A stretch of 64,000 bases of DNA from Paenibacillus dendrobii (GTDB lineage: Bacteria; Bacillota; Bacilli; Paenibacillales; Paenibacillaceae). The translations under genes and the position numbers were made by a program. The notes under the pieces were generated by a model. It was not told the DNA's origin. It did no database searches and saw only the letters and a list, made by a program, of their open reading frames with translations. The DNA is taken from contig NZ_WUBI01000001.1 in the NCBI RefSeq assembly GCF_009807035.1, forward strand, positions 3,008,785 through 3,072,784, written 5' to 3'. Each line of letters opens with the position of its first letter. Within the stretch, counting starts at the first letter, position 1. Positions 15,163-23,968 of the stretch are shown here, piece by piece.

Positions 15163-16152
15163 TTATTTTTTGGGCAGCAGGAAACCCATCCGTTCCTTGA
15201 CATCGGACAACGTGCGCGATGCGGTTTCCATGGCCTTGTCGGCGCCTTTTGCCAGAATATCGTACAGTTGTCCGGATTCCCTGATTTCATAATATCTTTT
15301 TTGCAGAGGTTCCAGCACGCTGACAACGACTTCAGCCAAATCCTTTTTGAAACCGCCGTACATTTGGCCCTCATATTTATTTTGAATCTCTGTTAGAGAC
15401 ATACCGGAACACTCCGAGTAGATGCTCATGAGATTGCTGATTTCTGGCTTTTCCGCAGGGTCATAGCGTACTTCCTTGCCCGAGTCGGTTGTAGCCCGGC
15501 TGATTTTTTTGCGGATCTCATCAGGAGTATCCAACAAGGTGATATGACTGCCCGGATTCGGGTTACTCTTGCTCATCTTTTTCGATGCGTCATCCAGTGA
15601 CATAATTCGCGCCCCTACTTCGGGAATGTAAGGCTCGGGAACCGTGAAATATTCGCCAAAACGGTGGTTGAAGCGACCAGCCAAATCGCGCGCGAGCTCA
15701 AGATGCTGCTTTTGGTCTTCGCCGACAGGCACGAGATCAGCATTGTACACCAAAATATCGGCGGCCATCAAAGAAGGATATACAAACAAACCTGCGCCAA
15801 CGGATTCTTTTCCTGCGGTTTTGTCTTTGAATTGGGTCATGCGTTCCAGCTCGCCCATCGAGGTTAGGGTCGTCAGAATCCAGCCCAGCTCCGCATGCGG
15901 CGGCACATGGGACTGCATATACACATTGGCTTTATCGGGATCAATGCCTGCTGCGATGAACAGGGCTGCAACAGCTTCCGACTGTTCTCTCAGGGCTTTC
16001 GGTTCCTGTGCTACCGTGATGGCATGCAGATCCACGACCATAAAGTTGCAGGCATAGTCATTTTGCAGCTTCACAAAGTTTTTCATGGCTCCAATATAAT
16101 TTCCCAGCGTCAGCTTGCCGCTTGGCTGGATTCCGGAAAGTACAGTTTTCAT
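15163..16152 (-). CDS. trpS: Tryptophanyl-tRNA synthetase
   Basis: A 329-residue class I synthetase. The HIGH equivalent is PSGKLTLGNYIGA (residues ~10-22) and the KMSKS loop is KKMSKSN (~192-198); both are intact and length is typical of bacterial TrpRS. It attaches tryptophan to tRNA-Trp. The start at 16152 follows GGAGGG; a TTG-like upstream extension from 16167 overlaps that site. Expression is governed by a tryptophan T-box leader directly upstream. Downstream it converges with a small membrane protein gene. Confidence 0.97.
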   Translation of the reverse strand: MKTVLSGIQPSGKLTLGNYIGAMKNFVKLQNDYACNFMVVDLHAITVAQEPKALREQSEAVAALFIAAGIDPDKANVYMQSHVPPHAELGWILTTLTSMGELERMTQFKDKTAGKESVGAGLFVYPSLMAADILVYNADLVPVGEDQKQHLELARDLAGRFNHRFGEYFTVPEPYIPEVGARIMSLDDASKKMSKSNPNPGSHITLLDTPDEIRKKISRATTDSGKEVRYDPAEKPEISNLMSIYSECSGMSLTEIQNKYEGQMYGGFKKDLAEVVVSVLEPLQKRYYEIRESGQLYDILAKGADKAMETASRTLSDVKERMGFLLPKK

Positions 16153-16185
16153 GGGAAATCCCTCCATTGATTAATAAATATACAA

Positions 16186-16490
16186 AAAGGCCCCACGCCC
16201 GCAAGGGACGTGAGACCGTGGTGCCACCCTTATTTGCTGTTCTTCCTTCGCACATCGCATGAGCAATACATACAAAGAAACTGAAACAGCCTTCTAATTC
16301 CTTAACGTGGAATGAGCCGACCGGTCTACGCGGGAAGAAGCCTCTTCCGTTCAACTCGGCACTCAAGGGTCCATTCGGCAAAATCGGCCCCACCGGTTCA
16401 CATCAACCACCGGCTTTCTGAAGGTTATGCCGTCTTTGCTTACTTGTCCCTGTCATCGTGTTCCTGTAATCATTGAAAGCCTTTAATCAC
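16186..16490 (-). promoter_or_regulatory. T-box riboswitch (Trp) upstream of trpS
   Basis: The T-box sequence GGGTGGCACCACGG lies at 16216-16229 (minus). The specifier is UGG at 16371-16373 within GAATGGACC, which reads tryptophan. Stem I parts (GCCGGTGGTTGATG..GAACCGG) are visible further upstream. A GC-rich terminator with TTTTT (16186-16218) overlaps the T-box, so uncharged tRNA-Trp would switch on trpS by antitermination. Confidence 0.93.
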
Positions 16491-16497
16491 TGCCTAT

Positions 16498-16525
16498 GAT
16501 ATAGCTGAAGTTGCCAAATTGTCAA
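16498..16525 (-). promoter_or_regulatory. Promoter of trpS leader
   Basis: On the minus strand a perfect TTGACA, a 16-base spacer and TATATC, a few bases upstream of the T-box leader. Confidence 0.7.
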
Positions 16526-16670
16526 ATCCCTTTTTAAGTAAAAAGCGGTTTGTGTTCTACAGGCTGCTTCGAGGTCGTTTTTTTTACGCACAGCCGTAAA
16601 ATCTGGTATGATATCAATTAAGTAGTTTCAACGTAACGATCTGAATTATAGTGGGAAAAGGAGCATCGAT

Positions 16671-17648
16671 ATGAAACAAGTGACCAAAGGGCAATGGAAT
16701 GGTTACGACACGTACATTCTTCATAGTCGCGAGCTTGAAGTCACGCTGCTGCCGTGGCTGGGGAACAATGTGATTTCCATCTGGGACAACATCATGAGCA
16801 GACAAGTCATTCGAAGACCCGATGAAAATGATTTGGCATTTTATATGCAAAAACCCTATCATTTCGGTATGCCGATGCTCATTCCGCCGGGCAGAATTCG
16901 CGGAGGCCATTTTGAATATGAGGGCCGGGAATACCAATTCGACCGCAATACCGCAGGTGATAATCACATTCACGGGTTGCACCGTACCCAGCCTTGGAGA
17001 GTCAGTGATATTGAGGAAGATGAAGATGGCTGCGCTGTAACGACCGAATTTCTTACCGCAGACGATCCCCACTGGATGGAGCAGTTTCCGGCTCCTCTCA
17101 AACTTGAAATGACCATGCGGCTGCAGGGTGACCGTTTGACCCAGCATCTGAAAGTTACCCATTTGGGCGATCAGCCTGTGCCTTTCGGCATTGGTTTTCA
17201 TACTTGGTTCCTTTTGGACCAACAACCCGATGCTTGGACTCTCCATCTGCCTGTAGATGGGATCTATGGCTTGGACCAGGACTTGCTGACTACGGGTGAC
17301 GTGCTCCCTCTTGGGGCATTGCAGCAACTTAATGATGGCATGAATTTGCAAGGGACGAATTTTGACACGCTGCTACGGATCGGAAAAGGCCAGCCTGCAG
17401 AGGCTACCCTACTGCGCAGCGATGGCTACGGATTCAAATATTCAGCGGATCCTCAGTATTATAAACACTGGGTCCTGTATACCAAAGGAGAAGCGAATGA
17501 GTTTCTCTGCATTGAGCCTTACACCTGGCTGCCAAACGCGCCTAACCTGCCGGTTGGGCCCGATGTGACCGGGCTTATCCGCCTCGAACCCAAGCAGTCC
17601 ATCGAGATGGATTTGAAGTTAAGTATGGTATACCCTATCGAGTCATAA
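16671..17648 (+). CDS. Aldose 1-epimerase family protein
   Basis: A 325-residue galactose-mutarotase-fold protein. The catalytic His pair region is NHIHGLHRTQPW (residues ~101-112) and the catalytic Glu is in LCIEPYTWLPN (~283-292). These enzymes interconvert alpha and beta anomers of aldoses; the exact sugar is not readable. Start ATG follows AAAAGGAG. It stands alone between the trpS leader and a strong terminator, so no pathway link is given by context. Confidence 0.87.
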   Translation: MKQVTKGQWNGYDTYILHSRELEVTLLPWLGNNVISIWDNIMSRQVIRRPDENDLAFYMQKPYHFGMPMLIPPGRIRGGHFEYEGREYQFDRNTAGDNHIHGLHRTQPWRVSDIEEDEDGCAVTTEFLTADDPHWMEQFPAPLKLEMTMRLQGDRLTQHLKVTHLGDQPVPFGIGFHTWFLLDQQPDAWTLHLPVDGIYGLDQDLLTTGDVLPLGALQQLNDGMNLQGTNFDTLLRIGKGQPAEATLLRSDGYGFKYSADPQYYKHWVLYTKGEANEFLCIEPYTWLPNAPNLPVGPDVTGLIRLEPKQSIEMDLKLSMVYPIES

Positions 17649-17663
17649 AATCAAGGCGAGCTT

Positions 17664-17701
17664 AGGCGGTTTCCGAAGTCTTTCGGTAAACCGCCTTTTT
17701 G
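17664..17701 (+). terminator. Terminator after aldose epimerase
   Basis: AGGCGGTTTcCCGAA-type stem: AGGCGGTTT pairs with AAACCGCCT around CCGAA/TTCGG, followed by TTTTTG. Confidence 0.85.
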
Positions 17702-17743
17702 TGTTTCAGTCATAAATTTCCAGCGTTTTCATTATCTTTTGCT

Positions 17744-17773
17744 GCATGTTTTCAAATCTTTATAACCATAATA
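17744..17773 (+). promoter_or_regulatory. Sigma-G promoter of second SASP gene
   Basis: GCATG, an 18-base spacer and CATAATA match the sigma-G consensus GMATR-N18-CATNMTA exactly. Confidence 0.72.
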
Positions 17774-17803
17774 ACTTCAACAAGTTCGAAGGAGGTGACA
17801 AAC

Positions 17804-18040
17804 ATGGGTCAAGCAGGACAAAACCAAGGACGCGGCAATCGCTCCAACAATCTGGTGGTACCTCAAGCTAACTCCGCTCTTCAACAAATGAAGTTTGAAG
17901 CAGCTCAAGAGTTGGGTGTACAAATTCCGGCAGACGGATACTACGGCAATATGACTTCCCGTGAGACTGGTTCTTTGGGAGGCTATATTACGAAACGTCT
18001 GGTGCAAATGGCTGAACAGCAGCTTTCCGGTCGTCAATAA
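17804..18040 (+). CDS. Small acid-soluble spore protein, alpha/beta type
   Basis: A 78-residue [23 protein letters not shown]..., with the GPR cleavage region [11 protein letters not shown] and the C-terminal block [19 protein letters not shown] intact. It differs from the SASP at 14.7 kb mainly by a Gln/Gly-rich extension at the N-terminus. It saturates and protects spore DNA. Start follows AAGGAGGTGA. A consensus sigma-G promoter sits 30 bases before the start and a long hairpin terminator follows, so it is a monocistronic forespore gene. Confidence 0.95.
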   Translation: MGQAGQNQGRGNRSNNLVVPQANSALQQMKFEAAQELGVQIPADGYYGNMTSRETGSLGGYITKRLVQMAEQQLSGRQ

Positions 18041-18129
18041 TCTGCTTTTGGCATTTGTAAATGTGATATCATGTCGATCATCGGCAAGGCGTGAGCCGTA
18101 CCCTGTGATCATACGGTCAAATCCGTTAG

Positions 18130-18163
18130 AAAAGGCAACCTTTGTACAAAGGTTGCCTTTTTT
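18130..18163 (+). terminator. Terminator after second SASP gene
   Basis: AAAAGGCAACCTTTG and its complement form a 15-bp near-perfect palindrome ending in TTTTTT. Confidence 0.88.
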
Positions 18164-18280
18164 GCGTAAAATAAAGTCTTATTATGTTCGATAATGTTGC
18201 TGTTATGAGATCAAGCTTGTCGTAATTAAAAAACCATTTTTGATGTATTTCTATAAACGATTCATAAGTGCGATTAAAAT

Positions 18281-18688
18281 TTAATAAATTTCGGTTAGAG
18301 GATCCTGATATGTATGTCGAGGGTAACGGATCATTAAATTAGCCATATTATAATTCGATTCCAGAATGGCATCGACTACAATCATCCCCTGCCGTACGGC
18401 AAATTCATAGCTTATCTCACCATGAGTCCAATGCCTTTTATATTTCAAACTTTCCAGCGCCATGATACGAAATGATGAATATTGTACGGGAGTCAGTCCG
18501 GAATCCTCAGAGCGCAGTTCCCCATTTCGACCCTCCAGCGGATTATGGCGTATTCCGAATTTGCCAATCGCATTATTGCGTATTTGCACAAACACTGTTC
18601 CCGAGGATAGGCCTGAAAGCTCTTCTTCGAGCTCTTTAAAGACAATATCAATCTGTCTTGCTAGGGATAATTGCTCGGTTTTTATCAT
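18281..18688 (-). CDS. Conserved hypothetical protein
   Basis: A 135-residue soluble protein from MIKTEQLSLARQIDIVF; the start at 18688 has AGAGGAGG at ideal spacing, better than the ATG at 18718. It begins with a helix rich in Glu (FKELEEELSGLSSG) and then mixed strands and helices; motif-like stretches are GLTPVQYSSFRIMALESL and WTHGEISYEFAVRQG. No membrane segment or signal. I do not recognise the family. It is isolated, with AT-rich flanks. Confidence 0.7.
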   Translation of the reverse strand: MIKTEQLSLARQIDIVFKELEEELSGLSSGTVFVQIRNNAIGKFGIRHNPLEGRNGELRSEDSGLTPVQYSSFRIMALESLKYKRHWTHGEISYEFAVRQGMIVVDAILESNYNMANLMIRYPRHTYQDPLTEIY

Positions 18689-18898
18689 TTTCTTCCTCCT
18701 CTCTTCAGTTTTCGTCAAAACTATTTAGGGCTTATGACTCATTATAAGACAGGGTACTGAATCACACAACATAATCAAACATAATTGGGTATTTATTACT
18801 ATAATTTTCACGAATTCGATTTTATTTTCGCCAATTTTCCGCTAATTTTCTATTTATTACGACAAATTAACCATTTATATTTTATTTCCTGCACACAT

Positions 18899-18941
18899 AA
18901 AAAACGGGATGTCCCATCTTAGGATGGTACCTCCCGTTTTC
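18899..18941 (-). terminator. Terminator after pepF
   Basis: AAAACGGGA pairs with TCCCGTTTT outside an inner CCATC/GATGG stem; the minus strand ends in T-rich sequence. Confidence 0.75.
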
Positions 18942-18973
18942 GCTAATCAATGACTTTTTCGACTCATTTCTGC

Positions 18974-20773
18974 TTACGCCAGTGATTCCGTCATATTCAA
19001 AAATTCCTCAATATCACGTGTCAGCAGATCGGATGCACCCTGCCAGAAATCACGTCCCGTCAAATCAGCATTCAAATGTTTTTTCGCGAGTTCTTCCACC
19101 GTCATGGCGCCGGTATCTTTCAGCAATGCATCGTACTTATCCGCGAAGCTGCTGCCCTGCTGCAGAGCCTGCGCATAGATGCCTGTGCTGAACATATACC
19201 CGAAGGTGTACGGGAAGTTATAGAACGGCACTCCAGTAATATAGAAATGAAGCTTGGAGCACCAGAACGTAGGCTCGTATTCCGACAATGCTTCACAATA
19301 AGCTTCCTTCTGAGCCTCCTCCATCAGATCGTTCAGCTCCTGAACGCTCAAAAGACCGTTTTTGCGTTTTTCGTAGAAGCGGGTTTCAAACAAGAAGCGG
19401 GCATGTATATTCATGTAGAACGCTACGCTGCGTTGAATCTTGTCTTCCAGCAGCACCAGCTTCTCCTGCTCGTCGCTTGCTTTTTTCACCATAGCGTCAG
19501 CCACGATCATTTCAGCCAGCGTAGAAGCCGTTTCGGCCACATTCATGGCATAAAGTTGGTTTAACGGCGGCAATTCATTCATGACATGCTGATGATAGCC
19601 ATGTCCCAGCTCATGCGCAAGAGTGGACACATTGGAAGCCGTGCCGCTGTATGTCATGAAGATGCGGGTTGCTTTGCTCACCTTAAGCGATGTACAGAAA
19701 CCTCCCGGACGTTTGCCTGGACGATCCTCGGCTTCAATCCACGATTTATCAAAGGCCATTTCGGCGAAGTCTGCCATTTTCGGACTGAATTTGCGGAATT
19801 GATCTACGATGGTTTCCGCAGCCTCCTGATAGGAAACTTTCGAGGAAACCTTCCCGATTGGAGCATCCACGTCTACCCAGCTCAGCTTCTCTACGCCCAA
19901 CAGCTTGGCTTTACGCTCCATATATTTCAAAAGCAATGGTTTGTTGTCTTGAATAACACTCCACATCGAATCCAGGGTAGCGTTCGACATCCGGTTAATT
20001 GCCAGCGGCTCCTTCAAAACTTCGTCCCAGCCACGGCGTTCATACAACTTCAATCTGAAGCCGCCAAGATGGTTCAGTGTATCTCCGCAGTAATCGGCTT
20101 TGTCCGCCCAAGCTTCCTTCCATTTCACGAACATGGCGTCACGGACCTCTTTATCCGCATCATACAGCTTGTTATGGGCCTGTCCTGCGGAAAGAAGCAC
20201 GGTTTCCCCGTCAACCTCAAATGGAATTTTTACATGGCTGACAATCGTATCATAATGATCGCTCCATCCATGATAACCGTCCACTGCCAGATCCAATGCC
20301 AGACTTTCCAGTTCCGGACTCATCTTTTCGCGGGCCTGCTCCCGGCTTTCATTCATCACATAAGAAATAGCTTGGATCTCTTCGCGCTCCATCCACGCTT
20401 TCCATGTTTGATCATCCGTACGGCCTTTGATATCGTCGAACTGGGTGATGATCGTTTTCAAAAGAGCAAGCAAGTTCGATACCCTGCCGGATAGTTGGAC
20501 CGCTTTGGTGTCGCCTTGATCCTGAGCTTGCAGGCAGCTTACGAATGCACTGCCTTCAGAGATACGGGAAATGCAGCTTCCAATGTCAGAAATCATTGCG
20601 TCAAACGCTTTCGTTTCTTCAAGATTGGTTGGCACAGTTGCGGACTGGACATCCGTTTTCAGTTTCAGGAGATCCTTTTCAAGGGTATCCATAAAAGCTT
20701 GATATTCGGAGGAAGCAGATCCTCCCGGAAAGATGGATTCCAGATCCCAGGTCAATTTCAAATTGTTATTCAT
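18974..20773 (-). CDS. pepF: Oligoendopeptidase F, M3 family
   Basis: A 599-residue cytoplasmic zinc peptidase. The HExxH motif is HELGH at residues 387-391, with the third ligand Glu expected in NVAETASTLAEMI about 25 residues on. Size and layout fit the PepF/M3 clade, which cuts oligopeptides of roughly 7-17 residues. No signal peptide. Start ATG follows AAAAGGAATGG. Monocistronic, ended by a hairpin terminator. In Bacillus PepF has been tied to peptide turnover and to sporulation when overproduced; nothing here adds to that. Confidence 0.94.
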   Translation of the reverse strand: MNNNLKLTWDLESIFPGGSASSEYQAFMDTLEKDLLKLKTDVQSATVPTNLEETKAFDAMISDIGSCISRISEGSAFVSCLQAQDQGDTKAVQLSGRVSNLLALLKTIITQFDDIKGRTDDQTWKAWMEREEIQAISYVMNESREQAREKMSPELESLALDLAVDGYHGWSDHYDTIVSHVKIPFEVDGETVLLSAGQAHNKLYDADKEVRDAMFVKWKEAWADKADYCGDTLNHLGGFRLKLYERRGWDEVLKEPLAINRMSNATLDSMWSVIQDNKPLLLKYMERKAKLLGVEKLSWVDVDAPIGKVSSKVSYQEAAETIVDQFRKFSPKMADFAEMAFDKSWIEAEDRPGKRPGGFCTSLKVSKATRIFMTYSGTASNVSTLAHELGHGYHQHVMNELPPLNQLYAMNVAETASTLAEMIVADAMVKKASDEQEKLVLLEDKIQRSVAFYMNIHARFLFETRFYEKRKNGLLSVQELNDLMEEAQKEAYCEALSEYEPTFWCSKLHFYITGVPFYNFPYTFGYMFSTGIYAQALQQGSSFADKYDALLKDTGAMTVEELAKKHLNADLTGRDFWQGASDLLTRDIEEFLNMTESLA

Positions 20774-20982
20774 TGCAGATCACCATTCCTTTTATATAGG
20801 TTTAGGATTTCATTTGATTGATTTTCATGATAAGGTGTATGAAAACATCCAGAGAGACAGCGTGTAGTTGCTGTTTTCTTGCATCGATGTACTTTCGAAG
20901 CCAGTAAGTCCCGCGTTCACTTATTGTTTCATGCAATGACCAATCAAAGGACTCGTATACATTCATTGGAGGGATGCTCGTC

Positions 20983-21153
20983 ATGAGACCACTGCAAATA
21001 TCACCGGAAACGGCCGTTAAGCTGTCGCAAAAACTGGGAGTTCCGCTTGAACATCTCATGCACATGCCGCAGCATATTCTGCTGCAAAAAATCGCCGAGC
21101 TTGGTAGAGAACAACCGGACAAGGATCAAGCGGATAAGAAGGAAGAACAATGA
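20983..21153 (+). CDS. yycC: YycC family small protein
   Basis: A 56-residue protein, MRPLQISPETAVKLSQKLGV..., nearly the text of B. subtilis YycC. A TTGGAGGG ribosome site precedes the start. The body is a short helix pair with PLEHLMHMPQHILLQKIAEL and the tail is charged (EQPDKDQADKKEEQ). Function unknown. Its TGA overlaps the ATG of the next gene (ATGA), so translation of the two is coupled. Confidence 0.88.
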   Translation: MRPLQISPETAVKLSQKLGVPLEHLMHMPQHILLQKIAELGREQPDKDQADKKEEQ

Positions 21154-21380
21154 TTCCTTTTGCCAATACATGGCCTTACGACAAGCAAATGGGCGACATT
21201 TATGTGCATGAATGCCCATTTTGCGGAGCCGGCAATGTAAGGCTGAATCTCAAGCCCAGTGAACTGAAAAGTGTCAATGAAGGCCGGAAAAAGCTGGTCG
21301 TCTTCCCTTGCTGCAGCAGCCGATTAAATGTACTCGAAACGGATCATGATTATTTACGGTTTGACCAGCCCGTCCGCTAA
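21150..21380 (+). CDS. Hypothetical small Cys-containing protein
   Basis: A 76-residue protein, MIPFANTWPYDKQMGDIYVHE.., containing CPFCGAGNV (residues ~22-30) and a later CC pair (FPCCSSRLN, ~53-54), which together could hold one zinc ion. No family recognised. Start overlaps the yycC stop by four bases, so it is the second gene of a two-gene unit closed by a strong terminator. Confidence 0.7.
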   Translation: MIPFANTWPYDKQMGDIYVHECPFCGAGNVRLNLKPSELKSVNEGRKKLVVFPCCSSRLNVLETDHDYLRFDQPVR

Positions 21381-21397
21381 AAAGCTAATGTCCTTAG

Positions 21398-21429
21398 ACA
21401 AAACACGCATATCCTTATGCGTGTTTTGT
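21398..21429. terminator. Bidirectional terminator
   Basis: ACAAAACACGCATA and its exact complement form a 14-bp stem around TCCT, between converging genes. Confidence 0.8.
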
Positions 21430-21442
21430 GCTTGCTTGGGAA

Positions 21443-22144
21443 TCAAGCCGGGCTCATTTCCTCCGGAAGCTCCAGCTTACGTGCCAGCATCTGCTCGCGG
21501 AGAACGCCCCATTGCTCACGTGATGCCCGGATCATCGCCGCATCCACAATGCTCTTATCGTTTATGACCCTTGAGAACCACTTGACCGCAAGGTTGAATT
21601 CACCGATTCGGCGGTTCATTTCCCCGATCAGATAGAGCAGTCTGGCATTATTAGCCCCCACACCCTCTAGCTCATAAACCTTTATGTATGATTCCAGGGA
21701 GTGTTTCAAGAAACGCTTCTCCTGCTCCTCATCCCCTTTGTAACGATACAGCCAGGCGATATGATGAAGCAGACTTGCAATGATTCGTTCCTTCTCTCCA
21801 ATGGTCTGAGCGACAAGCAAAGCCAGCTTGTACGTTTCCAGCGCAGCTTCCCATTCCCTGTGACCGCTAAAATCGCGTTCAATCCAGCGGCTGCTGATTT
21901 TGTCGGCAAATCTCTTTTTCTGCGCATCATTCAAGCGTTCGGTCGAATTTTCCGTTGAAGCAAAACCGCATTTCGGACAAACTCTGACAACGTAATAATC
22001 CGGATTCTCATCCTTGTAGTAGGCACAAAAATCGGAGTCAGTCCGGATTGCCTTTTTGAAGCTGGGACGTACTCGCGAGGTTTTAAATTCATGCTCGCAG
22101 TAATAGCAGGTCACTTTGATGGAGTATAGCGGTTCTAATGTCAC
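21443..22144 (-). CDS. DUF2225 family protein (zinc ribbon plus TPR-like helices)
   Basis: A 233-residue soluble protein. N-terminal part has two Cys pairs, CYYCEHEF (residues ~13-20) and CPKCGFAS (~56-63), forming a zinc ribbon. The rest is helical with TPR-like repeats (ETYKLALLVAQTIGEKER, HIAWLYRYKGDEEQEKRFL, NARLLYLIGEMNRRIGEFN). This is the DUF2225 layout found in Bacilli and Clostridia; function is unknown, possibly as a scaffold. Start is a GTG behind GTGGGGAT. Monocistronic. Confidence 0.85.
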   Translation of the reverse strand: MTLEPLYSIKVTCYYCEHEFKTSRVRPSFKKAIRTDSDFCAYYKDENPDYYVVRVCPKCGFASTENSTERLNDAQKKRFADKISSRWIERDFSGHREWEAALETYKLALLVAQTIGEKERIIASLLHHIAWLYRYKGDEEQEKRFLKHSLESYIKVYELEGVGANNARLLYLIGEMNRRIGEFNLAVKWFSRVINDKSIVDAAMIRASREQWGVLREQMLARKLELPEEMSPA

Positions 22145-22296
22145 ATCCCCACGTTCCTTTCATGTCTTTCGTTCTAGATCTCCCACGATCCAAGGTGTAT
22201 TTTGCAAAAATTGACAAGCAGGACCCGAAAGCAGAAATGAGGCGCGATGGCTTCATTTTAGCAAGTGAAAATTATTCCCATTATATCAAAAAAAAC

Positions 22297-22327
22297 AAAA
22301 AAAGGCGCTAAACGTTTGTTTAGCACC
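22297..22327 (-). terminator. Terminator after 31-residue ORF
   Basis: GGTGCTAAAC and GTTTAGCGCC form a stem, followed on the minus strand by TTTTTTTG. Confidence 0.8.
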
Positions 22328-22336
22328 TGAGAGTAT

Positions 22337-22432
22337 TTAGTAGCTGCTCCAATCCTCTTCGCCGGAATGGACCAGTGAGGCGCGAATGACATACACGAAA
22401 GCGCAGACAAGAACACCGGCGACAATACTCAT
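22337..22432 (-). CDS. 31-residue single-span membrane peptide
   Basis: A 31-codon frame, MSIVAGVLVCAFVYVIRAS.., with GGAGTGATG upstream of the ATG and a terminator ten bases after the stop, so it has the marks of a stand-alone gene. Residues 3-17 are hydrophobic; the tail is acidic (HSGEEDWSSY). Such small membrane peptides often bind a larger membrane complex, but no partner is evident here. No family recognised. Confidence 0.6.
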   Translation of the reverse strand: MSIVAGVLVCAFVYVIRASLVHSGEEDWSSY

Positions 22433-22634
22433 GATCTCATCACTCCATCCATATATTGAAATTTGAATATTGAATAGTAGTTGGTTTGTATATTTTAACA
22501 TACATCTGTCAAAAAAACATTATTATTTGTAAACGCTTTCTACGTTTTTTTGTACTGTTTGTCCGATGTAATTCATAAATATAGGATAACTGGTTTGATT
22601 CTAACGACCCATACACTTGCAGGAAGGTGTGACT

Positions 22635-23903
22635 ATGTCCTTAAAAAAACTGGGTCTTCCTCTGATGTTGGCTTCCTTCACGGGTTTGCTGCTGTTAATG
22701 AGCATATTTCCAGGAGCTTATCTCGAATCCGCCCTGCGCGGACTGGCCATCTGGTGGGATGTTCTCTTCCCTTCGCTATTCCCGTTTTTTATCATTTCGG
22801 AAATGATGCTTGGTTTTGGCATTGTGCATTTATTCGGTACGCTCATGGACCCTCTGATGAAGCCGCTATTCCGTATTCCGGGCAGCGGGGGCTTTGTCGC
22901 AGCGATGGGTTACGTGTCCGGATATCCCATAGGTGCCAAGCTGACGGCCAAGCTGTGGGAACAGAACATGATCTCCAGGGACGAAGGCGAAAGACTGGTG
23001 GCATTTACAACGTCCTCGGATCCTATTTTTCTCATCGGAGCAGTATCCGTCGGATTCTTCCACGACCCGACCATTGCAGTCATTCTGGCAACAGCTCATT
23101 ATGGCGGCGGCCTTCTGATCGGACTTCTCATGCGTTTCCATGGCAAACAAAGTGCTACACCTGCCGGCATTATCCATTCTGGTATGAAGACAAAACCGGA
23201 TACGGAGACGCCTGTGGAAGGCACCCGGGTCCAGCGAGCATTCCGCGCGATGCACAGAGCCAGAATGCAAGACGGCCGGAGCATGGGGGAGATGCTGCGG
23301 CAGGCGGTTGAATCCTCATTAAAGCTTATTATTGTCGTTGGAGGACTTGTTGTATTCTTTTCCGTATTCCTTGAGCTGCTGACACAAGCCGGGGTGATGA
23401 GAAGCCTCTACTTCATCCTCGACAAAATGCTCACGACTGTCGGATTCCCGGCTTCATTATCCGAGTCGCTGATTGGAGGTCTTTTTGAAGTAACGCTAGG
23501 GGCACGTTCTGCCGGGGAAGCGGCTCTCTCGGTGCCCTTGCCCTACAAAGCGGCGGCTGCGGCCTTTATACTCTCCTGGGGCGGACTTTCCGTTCACGCC
23601 CAGATTGCGAGCATTCTGCATGCGACAAATTTGCGCTATTTGCCTTTTATGATTGCCCGTCTGATCCATGCGATCTTGGCAGCGGGACTTGTCTTGCTGT
23701 TATGGAATCCACTCATGGGCAAATACACGTCTTCTGCCGTATCCAGTCCTCAAATAGTCACGGGGTTGGTTCCAGCAGCAGGCGAATTCGCGGACCGGAT
23801 TGCCTATTTTTGCCTCCTGATTGTGTTCATTACCGCGGTCTCTGCATTGTGGGGTTGGATACGCACTTTATGGCGCCCCGGAAACCGGAAGCCGGCCAAA
23901 TGA
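22635..23903 (+). CDS. ylbJ: Sporulation integral membrane protein YlbJ
   Basis: A 422-residue protein with two nucleoside-recognition (Gate) domains, one at ~30-150 (GYVSGYPIGAKLTAKLWEQ) and one at ~240-380 (LIGGLFEVTLGARSAG), and about ten membrane segments. YlbJ is a sigma-E mother-cell protein needed for spore formation and thought to move dipicolinic acid out to the forespore boundary. The start at 22635 follows AGGAAGGTG; an in-frame start at 22617 has no ribosome site. The sequence shows no truncation. nadK follows 65 bases later on the same strand. Confidence 0.92.
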   Translation: MSLKKLGLPLMLASFTGLLLLMSIFPGAYLESALRGLAIWWDVLFPSLFPFFIISEMMLGFGIVHLFGTLMDPLMKPLFRIPGSGGFVAAMGYVSGYPIGAKLTAKLWEQNMISRDEGERLVAFTTSSDPIFLIGAVSVGFFHDPTIAVILATAHYGGGLLIGLLMRFHGKQSATPAGIIHSGMKTKPDTETPVEGTRVQRAFRAMHRARMQDGRSMGEMLRQAVESSLKLIIVVGGLVVFFSVFLELLTQAGVMRSLYFILDKMLTTVGFPASLSESLIGGLFEVTLGARSAGEAALSVPLPYKAAAAAFILSWGGLSVHAQIASILHATNLRYLPFMIARLIHAILAAGLVLLLWNPLMGKYTSSAVSSPQIVTGLVPAAGEFADRIAYFCLLIVFITAVSALWGWIRTLWRPGNRKPAK

Positions 23904-23968
23904 ACATTGTGTTATGCTCCGATATTGTTTATGATCGTTATATACCCAAATAAAGGAGCTTAACTCTC

